Shown here in pieces: positions 1 through 8,625 of a DNA stretch of 28,995 bases. Under the pieces are notes generated by a model. It made no database searches and was not told the origin of the DNA. It worked only from the letters and a program-made list of their open reading frames with translations. Source of the stretch: a virus; IMG/VR virus record IMGVR_UViG_3300009537_000127, positions 1 through 28,995 of that record; one strand, given 5' to 3'. Within the stretch, counting starts at the first letter, position 1, and every line of letters starts with the position of its first letter. The translations under genes were made by a program, and so were the position numbers.

Positions 1-2
1 AA

Positions 3-77
3 ACAGACAGGGTCACAGCCACGCTGCGACTTCTCTCCTTGGCCGGTCAGTCCGTGACCATTCCTCTCGAGCTGTAG
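3..77 (+). CDS. 3' end of an unidentified gene upstream of the baseplate J-like gene (partial)
   Basis: An open frame runs from the window edge to a TAG at 75-77, giving about 24 residues that end in ...SVTIPLEL. It stops 6 nt before the next ATG on the same strand, the spacing seen throughout this virion operon. The visible tail is too short to identify. In phages the gene before a baseplate J-like protein is often another baseplate component such as a gp25-like wedge, but that is only positional inference. Confidence 0.6.
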   Translation, partial: TDRVTATLRLLSLAGQSVTIPLEL

Positions 78-83
78 GTCAAC

Positions 84-2660
84 ATGTCTCAAGACCAGGT
101 TCTACGACAACTACTCATCGAGCTCATGGAGGAGTACGACCCGGATATCGATACCGCAGACGGTTCGACCTTCGATACCGGGGTCATGACCCCGTTCTTG
201 GAGCGGATTGGTGGGAGTCCTCTGGATGTGGACTTCGAGTCCTTTGCGGTCGAGAGACTCGAGACCGAAATTGAGGACATCGACGTATCTCAGTTCTCAG
301 GTATCCGAGAACTGCTCGTTCGCGGTGCGGTCGTGATTCTAGACCCGGTTCGACGCGAAATTCGGTCAGTCAAACTCTCTCAGAGCTTGAACAACTATGA
401 GCAGCTCACGCGCGACGAAGTCAACGTCCTGCTGGGTAACCTCTTCCTGTCCTTGCGTGAGGGGGACAAGTCAACGGGTACGGTAAGGGTCTACTTCCTT
501 TCCCCCCAGTCTGTGGTTGTAACTCCGTTGCAGCAGTTCTCGACCGGCTCTGGCTTGAACTTCTTCCCCACGACCGTTCAGTCAATCTCGCAGACTGCGA
601 TGTCGTTTAACTACGACGGTTCTCTCTACTACTTCGACGTGACGGTCGAGTCCGAGGAAAGCGGGGAGGCATACAACGTCGATATCGGAGACATCAACGG
701 CGTTACCGGTATTTCTGGCGCAGTGAGGGTTTCAAACCTTGTGGCCTTTGACGACTCGGTGGCCGAGGAGACCAAGGAAGAGGGCATTGTCAGGGCACAA
801 GAGTCCATTACGGTCAGGAACCTGTCTGTAGAACGGGGTATTTCGGTAGTGCTCTCCGAGGAGTTCAGCTTCATCAACACCGTGCAGGCTGTCGGTGCCG
901 GTGACGAGGAGATGCAGCGCGACGTGATTGTAGGCCCGGTCGCCATCTCGGATGTTCCTGGGGGATTTGCGAGCGTCGACCTCCCCTCCTTGGGTTCCGG
1001 TCAGGAGGTACACATCGGAGGGAAAACCGATGTGTATGTTTACCAAAAGTCTTTGGTCGAGAAGACCTTGGACTTCGAAAACCTGGCTGACCGGGGTGTC
1101 TTGGTCTACAGAGGGGCCCACGGGTACACCACGGCCGTAGGCATTGATACCATCAACTTCAAGGATGACTACGGGCATTTCCTTACCCGTGGAATCCAGA
1201 TTGGTGACCTTCTCTATGTCGGTGAGTACGAGCGCACGGTCGTGGACGTGTCCACCGACCAGTTGACGGTCGACACGGTTCTGCCCACAGGGTTGTTCGA
1301 GCTGCCCTACGAAGTCACTAGACCCTTTAGCGGACAAATCTCGGTTCCGTTGCACAACCGCATCGCAGTAGAGAATGGCGAAGAGGTCTTTGACGTTGAC
1401 GGAGACCCGGTTCAGCCCAAGCCTGGGTCGCTGACCAACGAACCCTTGCTTGATAGCGGAAGTGTGTATGTCAAGCAGGACGAGAACTTCGCAAACGAGA
1501 ACATGTCCTTGCCCGTGGTACAGGTTTCTGCGGTCGAGTTTCTAGACCCCATCACGCTCGAAGCTTCGGGCGTCGAAATCCCGATGCGGGACATCCTGTT
1601 GGCGAAGAACCTCTCTGCTTTCTCTGGCGGGGGAGTCGGGACATACGCGACCGGAGCTATTCGCCTGTACTTTCGGGATGCAGTCAGTTCCTATGCGCTC
1701 ATTCACACGTTCGGTTCGGACAAGACATTGTTCACCTACCAGACGTTGTCCTTCCACGTTGTTGCATTTAACGGGGATGGTACCGCTCGAGTGGATGGAG
1801 CGGGCAATACGCTCGTACTCGAAGGTACTGACTACACAAGTAACGTAGGCCCCGGGAACCGTGTCTACTTCTTGGGCCAAGTCGTGGTCATTCAAGATGA
1901 AGGGACCTACAGCGCCCCAGACACGTCGTACACCGTGCGTGAGATCTTCTCTGGAGCTATCGGTTCTACTGCGTTTAAGGCTTACGAGGGGAACCTCGAG
2001 GCAGATATGGCGCAGGATATGGAAACTGGCCTGTATTACGTCGACATCCCAGTGCAGGCCACGACCACGGGAACGGCGAGCAACCTTGTGGCCGAAACCG
2101 AGTTCGCGGTCACGAACATGCAGGTCGAGGGCTGGACATTCAAGCCTATGAATTCTGTGCTCTCGTACTCGACCAGGGAACTCCCGTACATCCAGTTCTC
2201 GCGTTGGGTCAACGACACGACTGACCTCGAGGACTCGGGTACGGCCTATGCACTGCGTGTTACCTACGACCACGCATCCAAGTTGGGGGATGTCCAGGAC
2301 TACGTAGATGACCCGCAGTACCGGATTACGGCCGACGACATTCTGGTCAAGCACTTCCAGCCCGCGTATGTACGAGGCACATTCCCGGTTCGGGGGCTGA
2401 CTCAGTCTGTGGCCGAGACCGCGATCTACGACTTCATCAACGACCTCGACCCAACAGCGGACTTGGAAGTCTCCGACGTCGTTAGTGAGCTCTACGACGT
2501 CGGTGCTACCAAGGTGACCCTGCCGGTATCGCTCGTGGTCCTGGTGCAAGACGCCGAAAGGAGCTGGAAGGCCATCATTACCGAGGACTCGTTGACTTCG
2601 AATCGGGTACAGCACTTCCTGGCAGACCAGAACTTCCTCACTGTCTCTGTGCTTTCGTAA
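84..2660 (+). CDS. Baseplate J-like protein (baseplate wedge)
   Basis: This 858-residue protein is probably a baseplate wedge component of a contractile tail. Residues about 130-250 follow the baseplate J pattern: a TGTVRVYFLS strand, a 'sG.nFFptt' segment, a strand pair, then E..GEAYNVDIGDINGVTGI and a 'VSNLVAF...S..EETKEEGIVRAQES' stretch. The C-terminus also fits the family: a hydrophobic pair around 'RGLTQSVAETAIYDFI', then 'LEVSDVVSELYDVGATKV' and a final domain ending in SVLS. It is longer than many J-like proteins (about 350-500 residues). The extra middle part (about 300-700) includes a 'gDll.vg...r.VvdVs.dqLtVdt' type strand module also seen in the 1080-residue protein at 5373-8615. 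The ATG has only a weak AGG upstream, but it lies right behind the preceding stop. Its 3' end overlaps an opposite-strand small gene by 23 nt. Confidence 0.82.
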   Translation: MSQDQVLRQLLIELMEEYDPDIDTADGSTFDTGVMTPFLERIGGSPLDVDFESFAVERLETEIEDIDVSQFSGIRELLVRGAVVILDPVRREIRSVKLSQSLNNYEQLTRDEVNVLLGNLFLSLREGDKSTGTVRVYFLSPQSVVVTPLQQFSTGSGLNFFPTTVQSISQTAMSFNYDGSLYYFDVTVESEESGEAYNVDIGDINGVTGISGAVRVSNLVAFDDSVAEETKEEGIVRAQESITVRNLSVERGISVVLSEEFSFINTVQAVGAGDEEMQRDVIVGPVAISDVPGGFASVDLPSLGSGQEVHIGGKTDVYVYQKSLVEKTLDFENLADRGVLVYRGAHGYTTAVGIDTINFKDDYGHFLTRGIQIGDLLYVGEYERTVVDVSTDQLTVDTVLPTGLFELPYEVTRPFSGQISVPLHNRIAVENGEEVFDVDGDPVQPKPGSLTNEPLLDSGSVYVKQDENFANENMSLPVVQVSAVEFLDPITLEASGVEIPMRDILLAKNLSAFSGGGVGTYATGAIRLYFRDAVSSYALIHTFGSDKTLFTYQTLSFHVVAFNGDGTARVDGAGNTLVLEGTDYTSNVGPGNRVYFLGQVVVIQDEGTYSAPDTSYTVREIFSGAIGSTAFKAYEGNLEADMAQDMETGLYYVDIPVQATTTGTASNLVAETEFAVTNMQVEGWTFKPMNSVLSYSTRELPYIQFSRWVNDTTDLEDSGTAYALRVTYDHASKLGDVQDYVDDPQYRITADDILVKHFQPAYVRGTFPVRGLTQSVAETAIYDFINDLDPTADLEVSDVVSELYDVGATKVTLPVSLVVLVQDAERSWKAIITEDSLTSNRVQHFLADQNFLTVSVLS

Positions 2661-2823
2661 GGGCACAGACCGGACAGAAGGTCTGAATCCCTTGACCTCC
2701 TTCTACAACAGCAACGAGCAACGAACCGCACGAGCAGCGCGGAGGGTCCGGGTCCCATGCTCGTTGTTCCTGTTCTTCCCTCTTAAGAAGAGTCAGGACT
2801 TCATCTTCGCTGAGGGTTTTCAT
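2638..2823 (-). CDS. Small Cys-rich zinc-ribbon-like protein
   Basis: This 61-residue leftward gene lies within a stretch of rightward virion genes. It has an acidic/basic helical N-terminus (residues 1-22) and two cysteine pairs, C30-x-C32 and C50-x2-C53, separated by a glycine-rich turn, as in a small zinc ribbon. The start is well supported: AAGGAGG lies about 7 nt upstream of the ATG, one of the best ribosome binding sites in the window. It overlaps the end of the upstream leftward gene by 23 nt, suggesting coupled translation, and its own end overlaps the baseplate gene on the other strand by 23 nt. The function is unknown. Small zinc-ribbon proteins in phages are often nucleic-acid or host-protein binders, but nothing here shows which. 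Confidence 0.62.
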   Translation of the reverse strand: MKTLSEDEVLTLLKREEQEQRAWDPDPPRCSCGSLLVAVVEGGQGIQTFCPVCALTKAQRQ

Positions 2824-3076
2824 CCTTCCCTCCTTCCACTACCCAAAGACGTGGGGGACCCTCGACGGGGTAAACCAAGGATCGTAGCGCCTGACGCATC
2901 AGGTAGTCAAAGTAACTTGGGTCGGCTGCCTCGCCCTTTGGCACTTCCTCCTCGAGCCTCGAACGGATGAGTAGGAGGTACTCTGCATGTGCATGGCATA
3001 GACTGACACCAGAAATACCAAGACCCTCCGGGGGGTCTTCGCCAAGCCCTTTGCAATGGGTGACTACGCAACGCAT
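2801..3076 (-). CDS. Small protein with a C..C / CxxH zinc-finger-like N-terminus
   Basis: This 91-residue leftward gene precedes and overlaps the zinc-ribbon gene at 2638-2823. The N-terminus carries C3, H7, C8 and then C27-H28-A-H30, a treble-clef-like 'C..C ... C..H' arrangement common in short phage proteins. The rest is charged and helical (LIRSRLEEEVPKGEA) and ends in a basic tail. I chose the ATG at 3076 because it sits just before the cysteine motif and leaves room for the rightward gene starting at 3115. Its ribosome binding site is poor, and in-frame ATGs further upstream (3154, 3187) would overlap that gene on the opposite strand. The function is unknown; it is possibly co-expressed with the downstream zinc-ribbon protein. 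Confidence 0.5.
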   Translation of the reverse strand: MRCVVTHCKGLGEDPPEGLGISGVSLCHAHAEYLLLIRSRLEEEVPKGEAADPSYFDYLMRQALRSLVYPVEGPPRLWVVEGGKDENPQRR

Positions 3077-3114
3077 CTTTGCGCTCGATAATAGCAGGAA
3101 CCAAGGAAGTCTAG

Positions 3115-3705
3115 ATGAGGCAAGAGACCCAACATTGGGATGCGATTCGCGCATCGTTCGAAGTCGTGTTCGGAGGTACGGGTACAACAGGCCTCAGTCC
3201 AACCGCAACCGTCTATCGAGTGAGTGACGGGAAATGGTGGGTTTCTGGCTCTGGATGGGTTGGGTCCCCGGCCGCAAATGCCATGTCTGAGATCGACAGC
3301 ACCAACCTACCTGGCTTCTACTCGTTGGCCATCACACCTGCGGACCTGGACTACGATGCAGGTATCGAGGGCTACGTAGCCGTGATTACGGAGAGCACGT
3401 ACTCGATTCTGGAATATGTGGGCATCACTCCTCTTCGCCGCTCTTCTCACGATGATGTGCTCACAGACCATGTGGCGGCCAGTACCTTCGGTGAACTCCT
3501 CAAGGTCGTGAAGGGCCTGGCCCAGGGCAACCAACGTCTCAAGAACCTGGTGTACGACTCCGAGGGCAGGCTCTCAACGGTAGACCTCGTGGTCTACCCT
3601 ACAGGGACGGATGCGGACTCGGATACGAATGCCATCTCCACCTTCTCTATGACCATGACCTACGATGTGGACGGCAACCTCGACTCGCTCGTCTCTTCGG
3701 AGTAG
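3115..3705 (+). CDS. Virion structural protein, tail/baseplate-associated (unknown role)
   Basis: This 196-residue protein has an AGGAA ribosome binding site about 8 nt before the ATG. The N-terminal half reads as a beta-sandwich: 'GTGTTGLSPTATVYRVSDG', then a Trp/Gly loop, then 'EIDSTNLPGFYSLAIT', a 'tG.sPtv.v.r.sDG ... PGfYsl.l' pattern I associate with structural proteins in tail gene clusters. A short helical segment about residues 125-145 is followed by a 'VYDSEGRLSTVDLVVYPTGTDADSDT' strand region. It precedes the propeller-like gene with a 3-nt gap, so the two are probably translated together. No enzyme motif is visible. I did not recognise a named family; assignment to the tail rests on fold pattern and neighbours. 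Confidence 0.6.
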   Translation: MRQETQHWDAIRASFEVVFGGTGTTGLSPTATVYRVSDGKWWVSGSGWVGSPAANAMSEIDSTNLPGFYSLAITPADLDYDAGIEGYVAVITESTYSILEYVGITPLRRSSHDDVLTDHVAASTFGELLKVVKGLAQGNQRLKNLVYDSEGRLSTVDLVVYPTGTDADSDTNAISTFSMTMTYDVDGNLDSLVSSE

Positions 3706-3708
3706 TCC

Positions 3709-5373
3709 ATGGCCGCTGCCTACGGCTCGTTGATTGGATTGAGGAGAGCCACTAGAGGCCTCGCCCAGTCTCCGCCCGAGCAGGGCGTCTCGCGCGCCAC
3801 GCTCGGGTTGGTGAACGGCCTGGTACAGGAAGAAGTCGTTGTCAGCGACGAGGACCTGTATGAGGGTCTGCTGGATGCGAACGGCCTGCAGCTGCTCTTG
3901 AGCGGTGAAGTCAGGGACGTGCGCTTCGTCGAGGTCTCTCAGCAGCTATTCGCAAACCCAGATAGGGAATTCACGGGATACGCCGCGGACGGGTACTGGT
4001 ATACCTCTGGGCAAAAAGACCCCTCGCATGTTCCATTCCAAGCAACCTGGGCAACCGAGGCTACATCTGCTCATCGAGGACCGGCCACAGCTTTTCCAGA
4101 CAGGCTTCTGGTCTTCACCACGAGAAAGGAAGTCGTCCTCATCGACGCAGACAACATCACGGTTTGGATGCGGTTCTACCTGTTGGCGACCACGACCTCT
4201 CCCGGGAATCTTCTTGGAGACGTGAACACGTACCTACGTCAAACGGACTTCTCGAACGGGGTCTTGGTCGTAGCTACTGATATCGGTCTCTGCGTTGCAG
4301 ATTTCATACAAGACATCCCAACCAGGTCGACCGACGTAAGCTTCCGAAGAGGCGAGAACTGGGGAGACGACCCGATAAAGGGCTTGGTCAACCGAAACGA
4401 CAACGGTGTGCTCTCCATCGTGTTCTTTGACCCTTCTGGGAGGAAGGTGGTCAATACCGACTGCTTGTCGGTGAGTGTGACCACGCTCTCGTCTGTGAGC
4501 GGGAGTTCGAAAGACAACCGGGTCGTAGCCGCGGTAGGTCACGAAGATGGATTGACCGGTGTTCGCCTGCGTTACCCCGGTCAATCCTACTTGGAGACCC
4601 TAGAAACCGGCGCGTCGGCATCTTACGGAAGTTGGTTCGCAATTAACACTGGAGGGCCTGCAACGGACAGAATTGGTGTGGTGGACAACTTGGTCGACAT
4701 CGCCTATGCCGGGGATACGTTGGTCTTGGACATCGGGAGCTCTCATACGCTCCAGGAGGTAGGGACAGACTTCCTGGTCTTTGACCCCCCGATTGGGGTC
4801 GCCGAGAGTGGAGTCAATTTCTCCATTGAACGGGTTGTTCGCTCCGTGTACGCGACGCCCGAGGGGGACCTAGTCTTCTCCAATGGGACCGCGTTCGTCA
4901 CTCGTGTAGAAGGAGATGCCTGGTATCTTTTGGGTCCCAGCTCGTTGGACATCCTGGGCAGGTCGCACCAGACCATTCCTCTGCCAAAGAATGCAGGCTA
5001 CTCGGTCAACGACATCGAGCTTCATGAACAGGATTGCTACTTCGCGACCGACATCGGGGTCTACCACGCCACGCTCGACACGTTTGATGACCAAGCTGCA
5101 GCGGACTTCGCGTACTCAAGCGCGGCGCTTTCGAGCCCGGTTGCACTCTACCGTATCCTCGAGGGTGATATCATCCCCTGTAAAGCCGTGGTTGTGGACC
5201 CCGAAACCAAGCACGTGTTGGTAGCTACCTCGGATAACAGCCAGGGCGTTCTCTCCGAAATCGACACAAGCATCCAACAGACGTTCAGGTTCTTCAACAA
5301 GAGCTCCGAGGTTCACGCGCTTGTCGCGTATCGTAATGTCCAAGGCCCCCCGGATACCCCTCTGGAGAACTAG
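3709..5373 (+). CDS. Beta-propeller-like virion protein (putative tail/baseplate)
   Basis: This 554-residue protein lies between two tail genes. After about 90 mixed residues it becomes almost entirely beta. Recurrent short strands have the form 'gvLVVATDiGL', 'rvLVFTTRKEVVLID', 'VRSVYATPEGDLVFSNGTAFV', 'YFATDIGVYHATLD' and 'KHVLVATSDNSQGVLSEID'. This looks like blades of a beta-propeller (about 40-50 residues each). GGAG lies upstream of the ATG at 3709. The stop TAG shares its last base with the GTG start of the next gene (TAGTG), implying coupling. Propeller domains in tail proteins can bind host surface sugars or proteins, but receptor binding here is only a guess. No hydrolase signature was seen. 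Confidence 0.55.
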   Translation: MAAAYGSLIGLRRATRGLAQSPPEQGVSRATLGLVNGLVQEEVVVSDEDLYEGLLDANGLQLLLSGEVRDVRFVEVSQQLFANPDREFTGYAADGYWYTSGQKDPSHVPFQATWATEATSAHRGPATAFPDRLLVFTTRKEVVLIDADNITVWMRFYLLATTTSPGNLLGDVNTYLRQTDFSNGVLVVATDIGLCVADFIQDIPTRSTDVSFRRGENWGDDPIKGLVNRNDNGVLSIVFFDPSGRKVVNTDCLSVSVTTLSSVSGSSKDNRVVAAVGHEDGLTGVRLRYPGQSYLETLETGASASYGSWFAINTGGPATDRIGVVDNLVDIAYAGDTLVLDIGSSHTLQEVGTDFLVFDPPIGVAESGVNFSIERVVRSVYATPEGDLVFSNGTAFVTRVEGDAWYLLGPSSLDILGRSHQTIPLPKNAGYSVNDIELHEQDCYFATDIGVYHATLDTFDDQAAADFAYSSAALSSPVALYRILEGDIIPCKAVVVDPETKHVLVATSDNSQGVLSEIDTSIQQTFRFFNKSSEVHALVAYRNVQGPPDTPLEN

Positions 5374-8300
5374 TGGCTTTCGCCATCGGAACAGACACGG
5401 GAACCTCGTTCATTGCTTCGGTGGTGTCCAACGAGCTCTATGACCCGGTTACCGACACGGACGTAGATGCCAGCTTTGTTTGGCAGGTCATCAACTCCTG
5501 GTACCGCCAGTTCATGGAAGACCCGGAAATCTTCGAAACGTTCTGGGAATCGGTTCTGCAGTATGCAGGAGCAGAGCTACTTGACCTGTGGCAAGGTGAC
5601 TACGCAAAAAGCTTGCGGGACATCCCCGTCATCTCCCAGCGGAAGTGGGTGAAGTACTCGTTGCTCGAGCAAGTCGACTTCTTGCTCGACCCCGAGTTGT
5701 CGGTGTTGGGCGAAGAAAACAAGTTTGTCTACGACCCGGACTTGGACCTCCTCGCCTGTACGTGGAAGAGTCGTGGGGGTCTAGACCGTGCCTACCTAGA
5801 CCTGCGAGGCGAAGCCACGGAAGAGGCGTCTTTGCGGTGGTCCTTTCGGGTGACCTTGAGCTCGATTGAGGCGAAGGCTTCAACTATCTGGGGGTACTTC
5901 AACTCTCAAGAGACTCTGCTCAAGAACGCGTTGGTCGTTGGTCTTTTGGGAGATACCTCGGCCAATAAGTATGCAGGTATGCCAAGGCTGTTTCTGGCGC
6001 ACTACGCGCCAGACGGAGCAGCCGCCGTGTCTGTTGGCTCGGTCATCTTGTCCATGGATACCGAGTATCGGGTCGATGCCACGTACACAGCCAGAACCGG
6101 CGCCCTGGTCGCCACCCTTACCGAGACCGAGTACGAACGAGTTTCCTCCTCGACAGGACAGACCGGGGAGAGCGCTGCGAACGATGCCTATACGTCGGAG
6201 TTCAGCGACCTGAGTATCGACTTCGACGCGGCTGGCGTGGTGGTTGGAGACACGCTGGTCTACAACGGAACTTCCTTCGAGATTCTGAGCGTGCTGGGCT
6301 CTGTACTCGTGGTGACACCTGCGACCCTGCCCGCAGAGGCAACGAGCCTGACGTACCAGATTCTTGGGGAGGAAGAGCTCTTCAGCTTGTCCATGGACTT
6401 GCCCGGAGACGCGCTAGACCCATCCTTCACGGTCGACCAGTTTGGGACCGCAAACATGGACATTCGATCGGTTCCGGCCACGTTGTATACGCCTGCGGGG
6501 GAAGCGAATCAGAAGAAGTGCGTGGGTACGACCTCGGATTGGGAGTACACGGACCCGACACTAGCCGAGACCGCGCTCTCGATTCCACGGCTTCAAGACC
6601 AGGTCACAAATCCCACTCTGGTGCTGTACGAAGGCACTGACTACCTGCTTGTCTCTTCACTCGAGACCGGAACCGAGCTCTGGTTTCAGGAGCCGCCTCC
6701 CGATTCACTCTGGGCTGAATATTCGGGGTACGACGAAGGGCAAATCTACCAGAACTTTGGGGCAAACGTCGGTTTGCTCGAGAAATCCTCTGACTCGTAC
6801 AAGGCCAAGGTCAGGGGCCTGTACTACGCGTACTTCCAAGGCCCCAGAATCGTTGCGATGGAAATCGGAATACACATCCTGCTAGGACTTCCCATCGCGG
6901 ACAGGGCAGGCACCGTCGAGTCCATCAACCCAAACTACTCAGGAACAGTCGGACAGATTACGGTTGCGGGTTTGGACTATCTCTACCCACTTTCGGTGGG
7001 AACCTCGTTGAACGTAGGCGACCAGGTCTCGTTGTTCGAGCCTCTCTCCGATGGAGTGGAAATCAAGGACTACCTCTCCGACCCACTTTGGTGGGAAGGA
7101 CTTAGCGGTTTCAACGAGCTCCAGAAGTACCACAGCTTCGGGGTCCTCTTGAACGCGGATGCGTTCGACATCGAGTCGTTGCAACTCGCAGGCTCGTTCG
7201 TAAACACGGTCAAGCGTACGAACAAGGAGCCCTACTTCATCGTCTTCAAGAGTGTTCAGGACCAGTTTGGGCCAGTCGACCTCTTTGACCTAGACGATGT
7301 TCTGAGCTTTGTTCTGGTCCTGAACTTGTGGGACGTTCCGTGCGACGCGGTCATTGTTCGCTACGACAGCATGGACTTCGAAGGAACGGAAGCTGACTGG
7401 AAGTACTCGCAGGGGGTCACCGACTGGGACGAGACCAGCGCGGCGATGCGCTCGACGTCCGTGGAGCTATTGGGTACGGCCTCGATTACAGCGAGTTCCA
7501 CGGCTGCGTCCGGAACGGGTACGTCTTGGCTCTCACAAATTGGCGGACCAGGCGCTGTCGCCGACAAGTACGTGTCCCTGGCCAGGTATGTGGCAGGCAC
7601 GGCGGGCGAGACCGCGGCCGGGCTGAATACGTTCGTCGACCAGACAGCTGGTGCATTCGATGACCTGGAGGTCGGAGGGACCATCGACATCGATGGTGAG
7701 GGTGTGTTTGAAATCCAGAGCGTTGACACATCGAACCAGATTACGGTCGATGGCTCGATGTCTGGTACTGCAACAGGAGTTTCCTGGGCAGCGACCGGTC
7801 TACAGAATGTCTGGGCGGAGGTAGGGTCGGTCACCGACGACAATGACCTAGACTTCTCTACAGCCGTACCCAGCGGTCTCACCGGGGATTACGTGCTCTA
7901 CCTACTGGACACGGCCTACAAGGATGTGTTCTATGACCAGTTCCTTGAAGGTTGCCCGGACGAGCGCTTGGTCTTCGAAGGTCAGATTGCGGTTGGGTAT
8001 CAGGAAACGCTGCTAACCGGGACCCTGTCCTTCACAGACAGCTCTACGGCCGTGACCGGAATCGGAACCGACTTCGTGAACGAGATTGGCGGACCAGGCG
8101 CGGTCACCGACAAGTTCATCTCCACATCGGACGGGGCTTGGCTACAGGTCGCCAGTGTTACGGACGCGACCAATCTGGTGCTGAACGCGACCTGTCACGA
8201 CGACTTCCCCGATGTCTCGTCGTTCCTGGCCTCTGCCATCATGGCAGGGACGTTCACGTTCACGAACGGGAGCGCCACGGTCACAGCCTCGAGCAGTCAG

Positions 8301-8615
8301 ACCGGAGTAGTCGCGGCAGGAGACTGGATTCAGGTTGTGCCCGTTCAAGACACAGCAGACCCGGTTGGCAGTACACCCGTTGTTCAAGTGCAGTCCATCG
8401 ACGGACCAGGAACAACCATCACGCTCTCTTCTACCTACTCGGGGGACGACGCATCGGGAGTGAAGGCCAATCATCGTGGGACTAGCTCGGTCTTGCCGCT
8501 GGCCCAAAACCTTCCTGTTTCCCAAACTGGGGTATCGTCATACAACTTCACCGGCTGGTATGGGCAAGGCATCGGGGACACCATCTCCAGTACTGTTGCC
8601 GAGCCAACCCCCTAG
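5373..8615 (+). CDS. Large baseplate/tail protein with C-terminal fibre-like repeats
   Basis: This 1080-residue protein starts at GTG overlapping the previous stop (TAGTG), with GGAGA just upstream. The N-terminus (about 30-95) is helical: a 'W...Yrqf.edpe.fe.fWesvLqyag..Ll.LWqgDyakSL..iPvisQRkWvkY' pattern. I associate this pattern with large baseplate proteins of myoviruses. Residues about 475-575 carry 'YkakvrgLYyAyfqGPriv..EiGihiLLGLPiAdraGtVesI' and then 'DYLSDPLWW', another recurrent baseplate pattern. The last third (from about residue 700) contains repeats of a small beta module starting GT(A/L/F)(S/T)(I/F)T, with GGPGAV.DK in two copies. The protein therefore looks like a baseplate subunit fused to a fibre-like stalk. 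Its exact position in the virion is not known. Confidence 0.65.
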   Translation: MAFAIGTDTGTSFIASVVSNELYDPVTDTDVDASFVWQVINSWYRQFMEDPEIFETFWESVLQYAGAELLDLWQGDYAKSLRDIPVISQRKWVKYSLLEQVDFLLDPELSVLGEENKFVYDPDLDLLACTWKSRGGLDRAYLDLRGEATEEASLRWSFRVTLSSIEAKASTIWGYFNSQETLLKNALVVGLLGDTSANKYAGMPRLFLAHYAPDGAAAVSVGSVILSMDTEYRVDATYTARTGALVATLTETEYERVSSSTGQTGESAANDAYTSEFSDLSIDFDAAGVVVGDTLVYNGTSFEILSVLGSVLVVTPATLPAEATSLTYQILGEEELFSLSMDLPGDALDPSFTVDQFGTANMDIRSVPATLYTPAGEANQKKCVGTTSDWEYTDPTLAETALSIPRLQDQVTNPTLVLYEGTDYLLVSSLETGTELWFQEPPPDSLWAEYSGYDEGQIYQNFGANVGLLEKSSDSYKAKVRGLYYAYFQGPRIVAMEIGIHILLGLPIADRAGTVESINPNYSGTVGQITVAGLDYLYPLSVGTSLNVGDQVSLFEPLSDGVEIKDYLSDPLWWEGLSGFNELQKYHSFGVLLNADAFDIESLQLAGSFVNTVKRTNKEPYFIVFKSVQDQFGPVDLFDLDDVLSFVLVLNLWDVPCDAVIVRYDSMDFEGTEADWKYSQGVTDWDETSAAMRSTSVELLGTASITASSTAASGTGTSWLSQIGGPGAVADKYVSLARYVAGTAGETAAGLNTFVDQTAGAFDDLEVGGTIDIDGEGVFEIQSVDTSNQITVDGSMSGTATGVSWAATGLQNVWAEVGSVTDDNDLDFSTAVPSGLTGDYVLYLLDTAYKDVFYDQFLEGCPDERLVFEGQIAVGYQETLLTGTLSFTDSSTAVTGIGTDFVNEIGGPGAVTDKFISTSDGAWLQVASVTDATNLVLNATCHDDFPDVSSFLASAIMAGTFTFTNGSATVTASSSQTGVVAAGDWIQVVPVQDTADPVGSTPVVQVQSIDGPGTTITLSSTYSGDDASGVKANHRGTSSVLPLAQNLPVSQTGVSSYNFTGWYGQGIGDTISSTVAEPTP
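7473..8460 (+). repeat. Intragenic repeats encoding fibre-like beta modules
   Basis: At least three diverged copies of a module begin at about 7473, 8019 and 8247 (codons 701, 883 and 959 of the 1080-residue protein). The pattern is 'GT.sfT..St.vtg.GT.f...IGGPGAV.DK.is....' followed by '.v.sVtd...l.l'. The first two share an exact 17-bp direct repeat, ATTGGCGGACCAGGCGC, at 7539-7555 and 8085-8101, with close similarity continuing for another 17 or so bases. The third copy is more diverged and lacks the GGPGAV block. This is domain duplication within a tail gene, not a mobile repeat. Confidence 0.7.
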
Positions 8616-8625
8616 GAGTGCTAAG

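Noticed and set aside
1542-2666. Leftward 374-codon open frame
   Set aside because: It is a mirror of the baseplate J-like gene: Arg/Val/His-rich, no ribosome binding site, and no family pattern. The rightward frame has clear J-like motifs.
2666-2685. Hairpin CAGACC-N8-GGTCTG after the baseplate gene
   Set aside because: Only a 6-bp stem with an 8-nt loop and no T-tract, and it lies inside the opposite-strand small gene; too weak to call a terminator.
2692-2970. Rightward 92-codon frame in the gap between tail genes
   Set aside because: No ribosome binding site; low-quality Arg/Pro-rich sequence. The opposite strand has two frames with Cys patterns, one with a near-ideal AAGGAGG.
3020-3039. 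Hairpin AAGACCC-N6-GGGTCTT as a terminator
   Set aside because: It lies inside the leftward Cys-rich gene, has no following T-tract and is only 7 bp; it may be chance.
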